Positions 1 to 8,303 of a DNA stretch of 64,000 nt are shown here, piece by piece. The translations under genes and the position numbers were made by a program. The notes under the pieces are model-generated. The model saw only the letters and a program-made list of their open reading frames with translations. It was not told where the DNA came from and made no database searches. The stretch comes from Chitinophagaceae bacterium (GTDB taxonomy: Bacteria; Bacteroidota; Bacteroidia; Chitinophagales; Chitinophagaceae): contig JAMLHL010000008.1 in NCBI GenBank assembly GCA_023957125.1, positions 124,001 to 188,000 of the forward strand, written 5' to 3'. The number at the start of each line of letters is the position of its first letter. Positions within the stretch are counted from its first letter, which is position 1.

Positions 1-1
1 T

Positions 2-154
2 GCCGGAACTGTAGTTTTCCTGAATACTTCTATAGGAATGGAATTTCTCCTGGCATATAATAATTCGGATGCTATTAAAATTGATTCCAGGGATAAAACT
101 TTTCAATTCAGGATCGGATTTCAAATACATTTAGAAAAAGATACCAATGAATAA
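2..154 (+). CDS. Outer-membrane beta-barrel protein, C-terminal end only
   Basis: Only the last 51 codons are inside the window; the gene begins to the left of it. The visible residues are alternating hydrophobic/polar strands ending in FQFRIGFQIHLEKDTNE. They match the C-terminus of the next gene almost position for position (GTVVFLNTS, LLAY, then FQF.G.QIHL). This is therefore a tandem paralogue of the gene at 147. Its stop overlaps that start by 8 bases, so the two are probably co-transcribed. The fold call is by similarity to the neighbour. Confidence 0.75.
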   Translation, partial: AGTVVFLNTSIGMEFLLAYNNSDAIKIDSRDKTFQFRIGFQIHLEKDTNE

Positions 155-722
155 GATTATCGCGCTTGTGTTGCCTTTGTTCCTGTCTGCCGTTGCGGTT
201 GACGCCCAGATCACTCAAGGTGACTGGATGGTAGGAGGAGACTTTTCCTATTCCCGGAGCCGCTCCAGTGGAAATGATGCCGTCAATAGCACATCCGGAA
301 CAGTAAATATCGGAATAAATGCCGGCTACTTTTTTTATGACAGGATAGTCGCAGGTGTTCATTTAAATACAATTCTCAGAAAAGAAAAAGTGGCTGATGC
401 GGAACGCGCTTACATTCAAAATACTTACAGCGCGGGGCCTTTCATGCGATATTACTTCCTGGATGTAGAAAACAGGGTCAATCTTTTTGCCGATGCCGGT
501 GCCCTTTATTTGGTAGAGGCGTCTGGACCCGGCGGATGGGATAAGAGCAGACTTCAATCTGTATCTTATTCTGTCTCCGTGGGAACGGTTGTTTTTCTAA
601 ACACTTCGGTTGGTGTGGAATGTCTCCTTGCATATGACAACACGAATGTTCTGAAATTTGATACCGGGAGCAAGGTGTTTCAATTTAAGGTTGGATTACA
701 AATACATTTAGGAAAAGAATAA
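147..722 (+). CDS. Small outer-membrane beta-barrel protein
   Basis: A 191-residue protein with a clear signal peptide (residues 1 to about 20, cleavage before QITQGDW). Glycine- and aromatic-rich amphipathic strands follow (GGDFSYSRSR, GINAGYFFYDRIVAGVHL, GPFMRYYFLD), typical of the eight-stranded beta-barrel family (PF13505/OmpW-like). It ends in the aromatic/hydrophobic strand FQFKVGLQIHLGKE, the kind of C-terminal signal read by the BAM complex. It is the second copy of a tandem pair starting off the left edge. No ligand or substrate can be assigned. Confidence 0.75.
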   Translation: MNKIIALVLPLFLSAVAVDAQITQGDWMVGGDFSYSRSRSSGNDAVNSTSGTVNIGINAGYFFYDRIVAGVHLNTILRKEKVADAERAYIQNTYSAGPFMRYYFLDVENRVNLFADAGALYLVEASGPGGWDKSRLQSVSYSVSVGTVVFLNTSVGVECLLAYDNTNVLKFDTGSKVFQFKVGLQIHLGKE

Positions 723-734
723 AATTTTATCAGG

Positions 735-2423
735 ATGAAACCAAATAATAAGATTTTTTTGATATCTATTTTTCTTATAGCATCGTTGTTAGGAAAAGCC
801 CAAACGATTGATTATGCATACGAACCATTCAGCACAATGTCGTGTAATATTTTTGCGAGTGCAGTAACAGTGGATAATTATGAGCACCGTACGGCTTTAA
901 GCCGGCCAAAATTCAGTGACGAATCTGTCGTTTTGCGATGCAAAACAAATGGCAGCACATCCTCTTTGGCAACTATCTATTCCATAAACTATGGCTTTAA
1001 AGCTGGGTATAATTATAAGATTTCAGTATATTATAAAGGTGATAAGGATGTTAATGATGGATTTTATCCTTTGGTGGGATTAAAAATATCCACTACCGAT
1101 GGAGGGATTGATGATGGTACCAATTGTATAGACCCATCAGCTTATTCAACGACTAATATAAACACTTTTGATATGTCAATTGCCAACAGCAGTTATGCCT
1201 GGAAAGCCGATTTGATTGATGTAACATTGACTCAAAATGCTAATTATTTATTAGTTGGAGCTTTTCCATATGTTGGCACAACAAAGTTTGCAAATATTTT
1301 TATCAGAAAAATCCAGATTGTTGAAACCGCGCCTGCTGTTTCCTTTACGCTGGCTCCCGCAACGTTAAATGTAACCTGTGGCTCGTCCATGCCGCAAACC
1401 TTTACGGTTACCAATGTGCACAGCACCCCTGGGGTTACGGCATATCACTGGAGCCTCGGCTCCTCTCCCAACGGCTGGATCTACAACGGAAATCCGGCAC
1501 CGGCAACTATTCAGACATCGGCAAATACACTAACACTCACTCCTGCGTGCCAGCTTACTCATTCCGATATCTCCGTTTCGGTAACCGCGGGCGGAAATAA
1601 TTATCCCGGAGCCAATACTGCCGCCATTACCGGCAGTAGCCCGTCATATACCTTAACAGGAGATGATATTATTTGCTCGGGCAATAAAAGTTATGCACTG
1701 AATACTTTACCCTGCGGCTCATCGGTAAGTTGGACGTCGTCTAAGCCGGGCCTGGCTTCCGTATCCGCTTCGGGTAATCCGGCGATACTGACCCGTAACG
1801 GTAGCGGTAGCGGAACTGTGACGCTAACCGGAACCATCTCCGGGGGTTGTGGTTCATCTTCCATTTCAAAAACAATAACCGTTGGAGCTCCCCCTTCCTC
1901 TTCCCTCTATGCCGACTGGGATATGCCGAATAAAATAATAGCTGGTGCAGACGAGGTGGTTAATGCGACTGCTTATAAATGGTATGTAGATAATGTGTAT
2001 ATAAAATCCACCAGTTATTATAATACATCTTTACCATATTACGGTAGTTGCAGTACTAATGTCATCGTAGCTGTGGAAGCGGTGACTCCCTGCGGCGCCT
2101 CGTCAAAAACCTCAACTAATATAGGAACTCCGCCCTGTAGTTATTTTATGATCACGCCTAACCCGGCACAGGAAAGTATTAGCATAATGCCGGACGTTAA
2201 AAGCATAATGACCGCTAAAGCCGGGCAACCGGCTGCTGTCAGGGATAATCTCCGGCAGGTAAAAATAATTGACGGTAGCGGCACTGTGGTAAAAACCATG
2301 CAATGGGCGAACCCGGTGCGGGACGCGAATATAGGCGTGGCCGACCTGGCGCCGGGTCTCTATTTTGTGGAAATCACCGGTGAGCGTGGCCGGTACACGC
2401 AAAAGTTGATCATTTCCAGGTAG
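735..2423 (+). CDS. Secreted protein with T9SS type A sorting domain
   Basis: A 562-residue exported protein. The signal peptide is residues 1-22 (ends LLGKAQ). Residues 200-390 look like immunoglobulin-like/PKD-type repeats rich in Ser, Thr and Gly, with paired cysteines (LTPACQLTHSDISVSV, SGTVTLTGTISGGCGSSS). The last 90 residues (from about 470, MITPNPAQESI, then GLYFVEITGE and KLIISR at the end) are a standard type IX secretion sorting domain. The protein should cross the outer membrane by T9SS and be anchored or released. No catalytic domain was recognised; an adhesin or surface role is a guess. It starts 12 bases after the barrel gene. Confidence 0.8.
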   Translation: MKPNNKIFLISIFLIASLLGKAQTIDYAYEPFSTMSCNIFASAVTVDNYEHRTALSRPKFSDESVVLRCKTNGSTSSLATIYSINYGFKAGYNYKISVYYKGDKDVNDGFYPLVGLKISTTDGGIDDGTNCIDPSAYSTTNINTFDMSIANSSYAWKADLIDVTLTQNANYLLVGAFPYVGTTKFANIFIRKIQIVETAPAVSFTLAPATLNVTCGSSMPQTFTVTNVHSTPGVTAYHWSLGSSPNGWIYNGNPAPATIQTSANTLTLTPACQLTHSDISVSVTAGGNNYPGANTAAITGSSPSYTLTGDDIICSGNKSYALNTLPCGSSVSWTSSKPGLASVSASGNPAILTRNGSGSGTVTLTGTISGGCGSSSISKTITVGAPPSSSLYADWDMPNKIIAGADEVVNATAYKWYVDNVYIKSTSYYNTSLPYYGSCSTNVIVAVEAVTPCGASSKTSTNIGTPPCSYFMITPNPAQESISIMPDVKSIMTAKAGQPAAVRDNLRQVKIIDGSGTVVKTMQWANPVRDANIGVADLAPGLYFVEITGERGRYTQKLIISR

Positions 2424-2886
2424 TCTTGTGCCCGGTTACCGGGATGGGCGGTCGGACTTCTACGGCCCTCGCCTACCCGGTACTCCGGGTCTATCCTCCC
2501 GTTCATCCGCCTGCCCCAACCCAAAAAAGCAAGTTAGGAAATCAGGGGTTGGAAGTTTGATAGTTTGACGTTGGGGGACAGATGATACGGTACAGTTAAT
2601 TTCATTAATGTATAATGTAAAGATGCTGAACTAAAACCCTATTCCTCGTCACCCACCCCCGCACTCTCCCTCCCTGCAACCTGCAACTTGCCCCGCAACC
2701 AGCCCCCTGAGACCCGCCCGCCCTGAAACTCCCCGCTAAGAAAACTAAAAACTCCCCTGCCCCCTGCAACCTGAGACCTTCCCCGGAACTCCCCACTCCC
2801 TTTGTCAACCTGTCAGTAAAGATCCCGATGGCATTTTATTTGTTAGTTGCAGTAGCGTTATTGTTCATTTTAACCGATTAAAAATT
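2424..2886. other. Intergenic stretch with C-rich CCTGnnAC repeats
   Basis: 463 bases without a credible gene. Positions 2640-2800 are strongly biased to C on the + strand. They carry a short motif CCTG(CA/AG/AA)AC at about 2673, 2706, 2722, 2763 and 2770, with a near copy (CTGCAAC) at 2681. The rest is AT-rich leader sequence before htpG. No clear promoter match was found for htpG. Confidence 0.5.
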
Positions 2887-4737
2887 ATGGCACAAGGCAA
2901 CATAAGAGTACAAACGGAAAATATTTTCCCCATTATCAAGAAATTTTTATACAGTGAACACGATATTTTTTTAAGAGAGTTAGTGAGTAACGCGGTGGAC
3001 GCCACGCAGAAACTAAAAACACTGTCGTCTATTGGGGAAGTGAAAGGCGAGCTGGGAGATCTTCGGATTGATGTTAAACTGAATGCCGATGATAAAACCA
3101 TTACCATTTCCGATAAGGGGGTAGGGATGACCGCTGAAGAGGTGGACAAATACCTTAACCAGGTGGCCTTCAGCGGAGCGGAAGAGTTTTTACAGAAATA
3201 TAAAGGGCAGACCGAAGGCAATATTATCGGTCATTTCGGGCTGGGATTTTATTCGTCTTTTATGGTGAGCGACCGGGTGGAGGTGATCACCAAATCGTAC
3301 CGGGCGGATAAGCCTGCTGTGAAATGGGATTGCGACGGTACGCCGGCATTCAGTTTGGAAGAGACCGATAAGGCAGAGAGAGGAACAGATATTATATTGC
3401 ATATCAACGAAGAAAGCAGGGAATTCCTGGAAGCCGGGCGGATCCGGCAAATCCTTGAAAAGTTCTGCCGTTTCCTGCCGGTGCCTATTTTCTTTGAAGA
3501 GAAGCAGGTCAATAATATATCCCCGGCATGGACCAAAAAGCCATCCGAGCTTACAACCGAAAATTACCAGGACTTTTATAAAGAACTCTATCCTTTTAAT
3601 GAAACGCCCCTGTTCTGGATCCACCTCAATGTGGATTATCCGTTTAACCTGACCGGCATTTTGTACTTCCCTAAGATCAAACAGAGTTATGAGATACAGA
3701 AGGATAAGATCCAGTTGTACAGCAACCAGGTGTTTGTAACCGAGGAGGTAAAAGATATTGTGCCCGAGTTTTTAATGCTGCTGCACGGGGTGATTGATTC
3801 CCCGGATATCCCGCTGAACGTGAGTCGAAGCTATTTGCAGGGAGATCCGAATGTTAAGAAGATCAATAATCATATCACTAAAAAAGTGGCCGATAAGCTG
3901 GAGGAGATATTTAATAAAGAAAGGAAAGAGTTCGAAGCGAAATGGGAGCATACCGGTTTGTTTGTGAAGTATGGAATGATGACAGATGACAAGTTTTTTG
4001 AACGGGCCGGCAAATTTCACATTTTTGAATCGGTGGATGGAGGGAAGTATTACACTTTGGAAGAATACCGTGCGGAAGCCGAAGCGCTTCAGAAAAATAA
4101 AGACGGGAAATTGGTTATTTTATATACTACCGACCCTGTTCAGCAGGATGCCTATATCCGGCAGGCGAGGGACAAGGGCTACCTGGTGGTAAAAATGGAG
4201 ACCCTGGTGGATGCCGCCTTTATCGGCCAGGTAGAGAGTAAATGGGAAAATGTCCATTTCACGCGGGTGGACGCCGATATTGCAGATAACCTGATTGACA
4301 AGCAGGACGCGGGAGAAAGTGTTTTAAACAGGGAAGAAGAAGACGCGTTGAAGCAGCTCTTTGATCTGAAGATACCGGAGATCAATATGACCGTAGAAGT
4401 GAAAGGACTGAGCCCGGAAGCGCCACCGGTAGTGGCTACCCGCCCGGAATTTATGCGCCGGATGAAAGACATGGCTGCTGCCGGGGGGCCAATGGCCGCG
4501 TTTTACACTACCATGCCCGATGAGGTAACCCTTACGGTCAATGGTAATCACCCGGTGTTTCAGCACATCCTGGGGGAAACCGACGAGGAAAAAAAAGGTA
4601 AAATCGTACACAACCTGGCCGATCTTGCGCTGTTGTCCCAGGGCTTGTTGAAAGGCAACAGTCTTACCGATTTTATCAGTCGTAGTGTGGATCTGATGGG
4701 AGGAGACAGGAAAAGTAAGATCATCCTGGAAAGCTGA
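2887..4737 (+). CDS. htpG: Molecular chaperone HtpG (Hsp90)
   Basis: A 616-residue cytosolic Hsp90, close to the 624 residues of the E. coli protein. It is an ATP-dependent dimeric chaperone. The N-terminal GHKL ATPase shows ELVSNAVDAT with Glu31, Asn35 and Asp38, then DKGVGMT and the lid/glycine motif GHFGLGFYSSFMVSDRV (about 118-134). The middle domain contains the conserved IQLYSNQVFV and DIPLNVSRS segments. The C-terminal dimerisation domain ends in KIILES, without the eukaryotic MEEVD tail, as expected in bacteria. It is monocistronic and converges on the methyltransferase gene with a 14-base gap. Confidence 0.97.
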   Translation: MAQGNIRVQTENIFPIIKKFLYSEHDIFLRELVSNAVDATQKLKTLSSIGEVKGELGDLRIDVKLNADDKTITISDKGVGMTAEEVDKYLNQVAFSGAEEFLQKYKGQTEGNIIGHFGLGFYSSFMVSDRVEVITKSYRADKPAVKWDCDGTPAFSLEETDKAERGTDIILHINEESREFLEAGRIRQILEKFCRFLPVPIFFEEKQVNNISPAWTKKPSELTTENYQDFYKELYPFNETPLFWIHLNVDYPFNLTGILYFPKIKQSYEIQKDKIQLYSNQVFVTEEVKDIVPEFLMLLHGVIDSPDIPLNVSRSYLQGDPNVKKINNHITKKVADKLEEIFNKERKEFEAKWEHTGLFVKYGMMTDDKFFERAGKFHIFESVDGGKYYTLEEYRAEAEALQKNKDGKLVILYTTDPVQQDAYIRQARDKGYLVVKMETLVDAAFIGQVESKWENVHFTRVDADIADNLIDKQDAGESVLNREEEDALKQLFDLKIPEINMTVEVKGLSPEAPPVVATRPEFMRRMKDMAAAGGPMAAFYTTMPDEVTLTVNGNHPVFQHILGETDEEKKGKIVHNLADLALLSQGLLKGNSLTDFISRSVDLMGGDRKSKIILES

Positions 4738-4751
4738 TGAGCGGAAGGATA

Positions 4752-5435
4752 TCATACCTCCATTTCGCGTTTTAAGATCACGCCATCCAGCCATTTGAGT
4801 TTTCTTTTTCTGAAAACCGGTTCGTATTCGTATTCAAAAAAGACGTCAATATATCTGGGACTGGCATATAAAAAGTAAATGGTGCGGGGGTGCTCCTCCC
4901 GGGACTGGTTCACTTTTTCGAGAAAAGCGGAGAGAACTTCCTCGTCAAAGGGATTAAACAAAAAGAACACCGTTTCTTCCGGGTGGATATCGTAGTTGAG
5001 TACATTTTGACAATAGATTTTATAGTTTATACCGGGAATGCGGTTAACCGTCTTTCGCATTTGTTGTTCTGCGATCCGGCACATTTCCATTGCGAAATCA
5101 ATGCCCCGGATGGTTTTGAAACCGTAATGCGCAGCCACGGCCATGGCCCTTCCTTTTCCACAGCCCAGGTCGGTGAAAGAGCGGTCGCCGGTGATTTGAC
5201 ATAGTTTATTTAACAACGCCTCTAAAATATAATAGTTGATGGCTTCGTACCGGGATGCGTGCGTCGCGTCTCCGTTCTGTATGGTCAAATGAGACAGTTC
5301 AACCGGGGAGGAGGTGTTGATCCCGTACTTTTTTTCTCCTCTTATTTCATGGATCACAATAAAAGCGGCCAGCGTGGGATTCCAGCGGGAAGCAAAGTAC
5401 CAGAACAGCCTGATATAGTCATTCCACTTTTTCAT
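4752..5435 (-). CDS. Class I SAM-dependent methyltransferase
   Basis: About 227 residues from the ATG at 5435. A TTG eight codons upstream is possible but gives a 41-base overlap with recJ, so the ATG is preferred. The Rossmann SAM-binding motif I is FTDLGCGKGRAMAVAAHYG, followed by the acidic end of strand 2 (IRGIDFAMEM) and a post-motif NPF (FLFNPFDEE), which suggests an N- or O-methyltransferase. The substrate is unknown. The start lies inside the end of recJ (17-base overlap), so the two are probably translationally coupled. Similar orphan methyltransferases are common in Bacteroidota. Confidence 0.75.
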   Translation of the reverse strand: MKKWNDYIRLFWYFASRWNPTLAAFIVIHEIRGEKKYGINTSSPVELSHLTIQNGDATHASRYEAINYYILEALLNKLCQITGDRSFTDLGCGKGRAMAVAAHYGFKTIRGIDFAMEMCRIAEQQMRKTVNRIPGINYKIYCQNVLNYDIHPEETVFFLFNPFDEEVLSAFLEKVNQSREEHPRTIYFLYASPRYIDVFFEYEYEPVFRKRKLKWLDGVILKREMEV

Positions 5436-7143
5436 CCGTTTGGCAGGATTTGAGATCAATTACCTTCAACTGCAATTTTTTCTCGCCATTCCAGTTGTTT
5501 TCATCTATGGTGAATACGATATCTACCGGATTTTTGGACAGTAGAAGTTCCATCCGGTCTGCCATATTAAAACCTATGCCGCTGACTACCGTATTGTTTT
5601 GCTGTACGGAAAATTTGATGTGCTTTTCTTTAACAACCCTGGAATACCCGGTGTCGGAAATGTTCCGGCATACAAAAACGGGGCGCATATTTCCGGGGCC
5701 AAAGGGTTCCATCTGGCAGATGATCCGGTAAAGAACTGGCGTGATATCAGCAAAGGTTATTTCCGCGTCAATATCAATAACGGGGATCAGCAGTTCGGGA
5801 TCAATCCTGGCTTTTACCACCTCCTCAAATTTGCTGCTGAAAGCCTCCAGCTGATCGGGCAGTAAGGTCATTCCGGCCGCGGCAAAATGACCTCCATAGC
5901 CCAGCAGATGTTCCCGGCATGCATGCACCGCCTCGTACAAATTGAACCCGGGTACGCTCCTGGCGCTGCCGGCCACGATCGTTCCGCTTTGGGTTAAAAC
6001 CACTGTAGGGCGGTAATATTTTTCTATCAGCCGGGAAGCTACAATACCTACTACTCCTTTATGCCAGTGAGGCTGATACACGACCGTTGTCTTCCGTTTT
6101 ACCAGGATTTCATCGCCTTCAATTAATTGCAAAGCCTGTTCGGTAATGCTGGTGTCGGCTTCCTTGCGGTCGTCATTGTCGGCATGGAGCATGCCGGCGT
6201 ATTGAATGGCTTTTTCATAATCCTTTTCAATAAATAATTGTACGGCTTTACGGGCATCGTCCATGCGCCCCGCGGCGTTGATCCGGGGAGCGATCACAAA
6301 AACCAGGTTGTTGATATGCATCACCGCATCTTTGAGGCCACTCAACTCAATCAACGCTTTAATACCGGGCGAAGGCGTCTCATTTACTTTTTTCACCCCA
6401 TAATAGGCCAGGACCCTGTTTTCCCCGGTTATGGGTACAATGTCTGCTGCAATAGCCGTAGCCACAAGATCCAGGTATTCAAAACACTCTCTTTCATTCC
6501 TGCTAAGGCGCCGGCTAATGGCGCAGATCAGTTTGAAACCGATACCACATCCGCAAAGTTCCTTGTAGGGGTAGGGGCAGTCCTCTTGTTTAGGATTCAA
6601 TATGGCTGTTGCGGGGGGCAGTTCATTGTCGGGCAAGTGATGGTCGCACACAATAAAATCAATCCCCAGCGTACGGGCATACTGTATAAGCTCTATGGAT
6701 TTAATACCGCAATCCAGGGCAATGACCAGGGTAATATCATGAGCCGCAGCATAATCAATCCCTTCTTTAGATATCCCGTAACCCTCCCGGTAGCGGTGAG
6801 GGATATAGAAATCAATGCTGCCTGAGGTATAAATGTTTTGTAAGAAACGGTACATACAGGATACGGCTGTGGTGCCGTCCACATCGTAATCGCCGAAAAC
6901 GAGTATGTTTTCTGTGTTTTCAAAAGCGGCGATGACCCGTTGCACCGCCCGGTCCATATCTTTCATCAGGAAAGGATCGTGCAGGTGGGTCAATTCGGGC
7001 CGGAAATAGGCTTTTGCCTGTTCAAAGGTTTCAACGCCTCTTTGTACCAGTATTTTACAAAGCGCGGGGTGGATTTTAAGCGCCTCACATAACAGCTTGG
7101 TTTTTTTAGCCGGCGCTTCGCGGATTTGCCATTTCTTTTCCAT
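5419..7143 (-). CDS. recJ: Single-stranded-DNA-specific exonuclease RecJ
   Basis: 574 residues, the usual RecJ size. RecJ degrades single-stranded DNA 5' to 3' in RecFOR recombination, mismatch repair and base excision repair. The DHH phosphoesterase motifs are clear: FGDYDVDGTT (Asp85, Asp87, Asp89), ALDCG, and VCDHHLPD (Asp167, His168, His169), followed by a DHHA1 domain with GYGGHFAAAGMTL. The C-terminal OB-like part contains FGPGNMRPVF. The ATG at 7143 is 15 bases downstream of the polyprenyl synthase stop, so the order on the minus strand is polyprenyl synthase, recJ, methyltransferase, one likely operon. Confidence 0.96.
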   Translation of the reverse strand: MEKKWQIREAPAKKTKLLCEALKIHPALCKILVQRGVETFEQAKAYFRPELTHLHDPFLMKDMDRAVQRVIAAFENTENILVFGDYDVDGTTAVSCMYRFLQNIYTSGSIDFYIPHRYREGYGISKEGIDYAAAHDITLVIALDCGIKSIELIQYARTLGIDFIVCDHHLPDNELPPATAILNPKQEDCPYPYKELCGCGIGFKLICAISRRLSRNERECFEYLDLVATAIAADIVPITGENRVLAYYGVKKVNETPSPGIKALIELSGLKDAVMHINNLVFVIAPRINAAGRMDDARKAVQLFIEKDYEKAIQYAGMLHADNDDRKEADTSITEQALQLIEGDEILVKRKTTVVYQPHWHKGVVGIVASRLIEKYYRPTVVLTQSGTIVAGSARSVPGFNLYEAVHACREHLLGYGGHFAAAGMTLLPDQLEAFSSKFEEVVKARIDPELLIPVIDIDAEITFADITPVLYRIICQMEPFGPGNMRPVFVCRNISDTGYSRVVKEKHIKFSVQQNNTVVSGIGFNMADRMELLLSKNPVDIVFTIDENNWNGEKKLQLKVIDLKSCQTDEKVE

Positions 7144-7158
7144 CGGTGTTTTTTGAGG

Positions 7159-8121
7159 TTAATGTTTTCTGTCGGTGGTGTAATTTACCATTTCTTCCAA
7201 TGCATCGCGTATTTCGGAAGCCGGAAATTCATGCAATACGGCAATAGCCTTATCCCTGTATTCCATCATTTTTTGCCGTCCGTATTCAATTCCCCCGGCT
7301 TCTTTCACTTCGTCAATCACATGTTTTACCTTGTCTTTTCTCCGGTTCTGGTTTTTAATAATATACACCAGTTCCCTGCGCCTGGAGCGGCTGACCTGTT
7401 GTAAAGTATAGATCAGGGGCAGGGTTAATTTTTTTTCTTTGATATCATTGCCGGTCGGTTTACCGATGCTGTCGGTACCGTAATCGAAGAGATCGTCTTT
7501 AATCTGGAAGGCAATGCCGGTATATTCGCCAAACTGTCTCATTTTCTCCGTGATTTCTTCATTTTCACTGGTTGACCAGGCTCCGGCCGCGCAGGCGGAA
7601 GCCAGCAAGGAAGCCGTTTTTGTTTTAATGATCTCAAAATATACTTCTTCATTCACATTCAGTCCTCTCGCTTTTTCTATCTGCAGGAGTTCTCCCTCGC
7701 TCATTTGTCGCACGGCATCGGAAAGCAGGTGAAGGATCCGGTAGTCCTTCCCGCTCAGCGATAAGAGCAGTCCCTTACTCAGGAGGTAATCTCCTACCAG
7801 CACGGATATCTTTGATTTCCACAACGCATAAGTAGAAAAAAATCCTCTTCTTTCATAGGAATTATCCACCACATCATCGTGTACCAGGCTGGCGGTATGC
7901 AGCAATTCCACCAGGGAAGCCGCGCGGTAAGTAGCGTCGTTGATTTCCCCTGCAAGGCGGGCGCAAAGCAAAACGAACATCGGCCGAAGCTGTTTGCCCT
8001 TGCGCTTTACGATGTATTGCATGATCCGGTCAAGCAGCGGCACATTGCTCTTTACCGACGCCCTGAACTTTGATTCAAAGACTGCCAATTCGTCTCCCAG
8101 GATTCTTTTTGCTATGTTCAT
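7159..8121 (-). CDS. Trans-polyprenyl diphosphate synthase (IspB-like)
   Basis: 320 residues. It condenses isopentenyl diphosphate with an allylic diphosphate to make the long isoprenoid tail of menaquinone. Both Asp-rich motifs are present: DDVVD at 82-86 and DDLFD at 209-213. RGKQLRP-type chain-binding residues appear as KGKQLRP near 41-47. The residue five before the first motif is small (Ala77), which favours a long (heptaprenyl/octaprenyl) product. Tail length cannot be fixed from sequence. It is the first gene of the minus-strand unit with recJ and diverges from the OmpA-family gene at 8304. Confidence 0.92.
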   Translation of the reverse strand: MNIAKRILGDELAVFESKFRASVKSNVPLLDRIMQYIVKRKGKQLRPMFVLLCARLAGEINDATYRAASLVELLHTASLVHDDVVDNSYERRGFFSTYALWKSKISVLVGDYLLSKGLLLSLSGKDYRILHLLSDAVRQMSEGELLQIEKARGLNVNEEVYFEIIKTKTASLLASACAAGAWSTSENEEITEKMRQFGEYTGIAFQIKDDLFDYGTDSIGKPTGNDIKEKKLTLPLIYTLQQVSRSRRRELVYIIKNQNRRKDKVKHVIDEVKEAGGIEYGRQKMMEYRDKAIAVLHEFPASEIRDALEEMVNYTTDRKH

Positions 8122-8220
8122 CTTTAATAAAGAGGCATAATTATTGCCCCGATTCGGAGATTTTACTTCCCCGGGTAAAATAATTGCAAGTTAGGCGTGT
8201 AATTTATTATTTTTAAAAAA

Positions 8221-8251
8221 TTTGGTATTTGCAGGCCAATCAATACTTTTG
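8221..8251 (+). promoter_or_regulatory. Bacteroidota-type promoter for the OmpA-family gene
   Basis: A near-perfect match to the Bacteroidota sigma-A consensus. The -33 box TTTG is at 8221-8224, a 19-base spacer follows, and the -7 box TACTTTTG (TAnnTTTG) is at 8244-8251. The start codon is at 8304, giving a leader of roughly 45-50 bases. Confidence 0.75.
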
Positions 8252-8303
8252 CATTTTCTTACTTTAGGAAATTCTTGTATTTATTAACTATTAATCAGAC
8301 GAT

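Noticed and set aside
6238..6825. 195-codon open frame antisense to recJ
   Set aside because: It is a shadow of the recJ coding frame; the translated sequence has no recognisable features.
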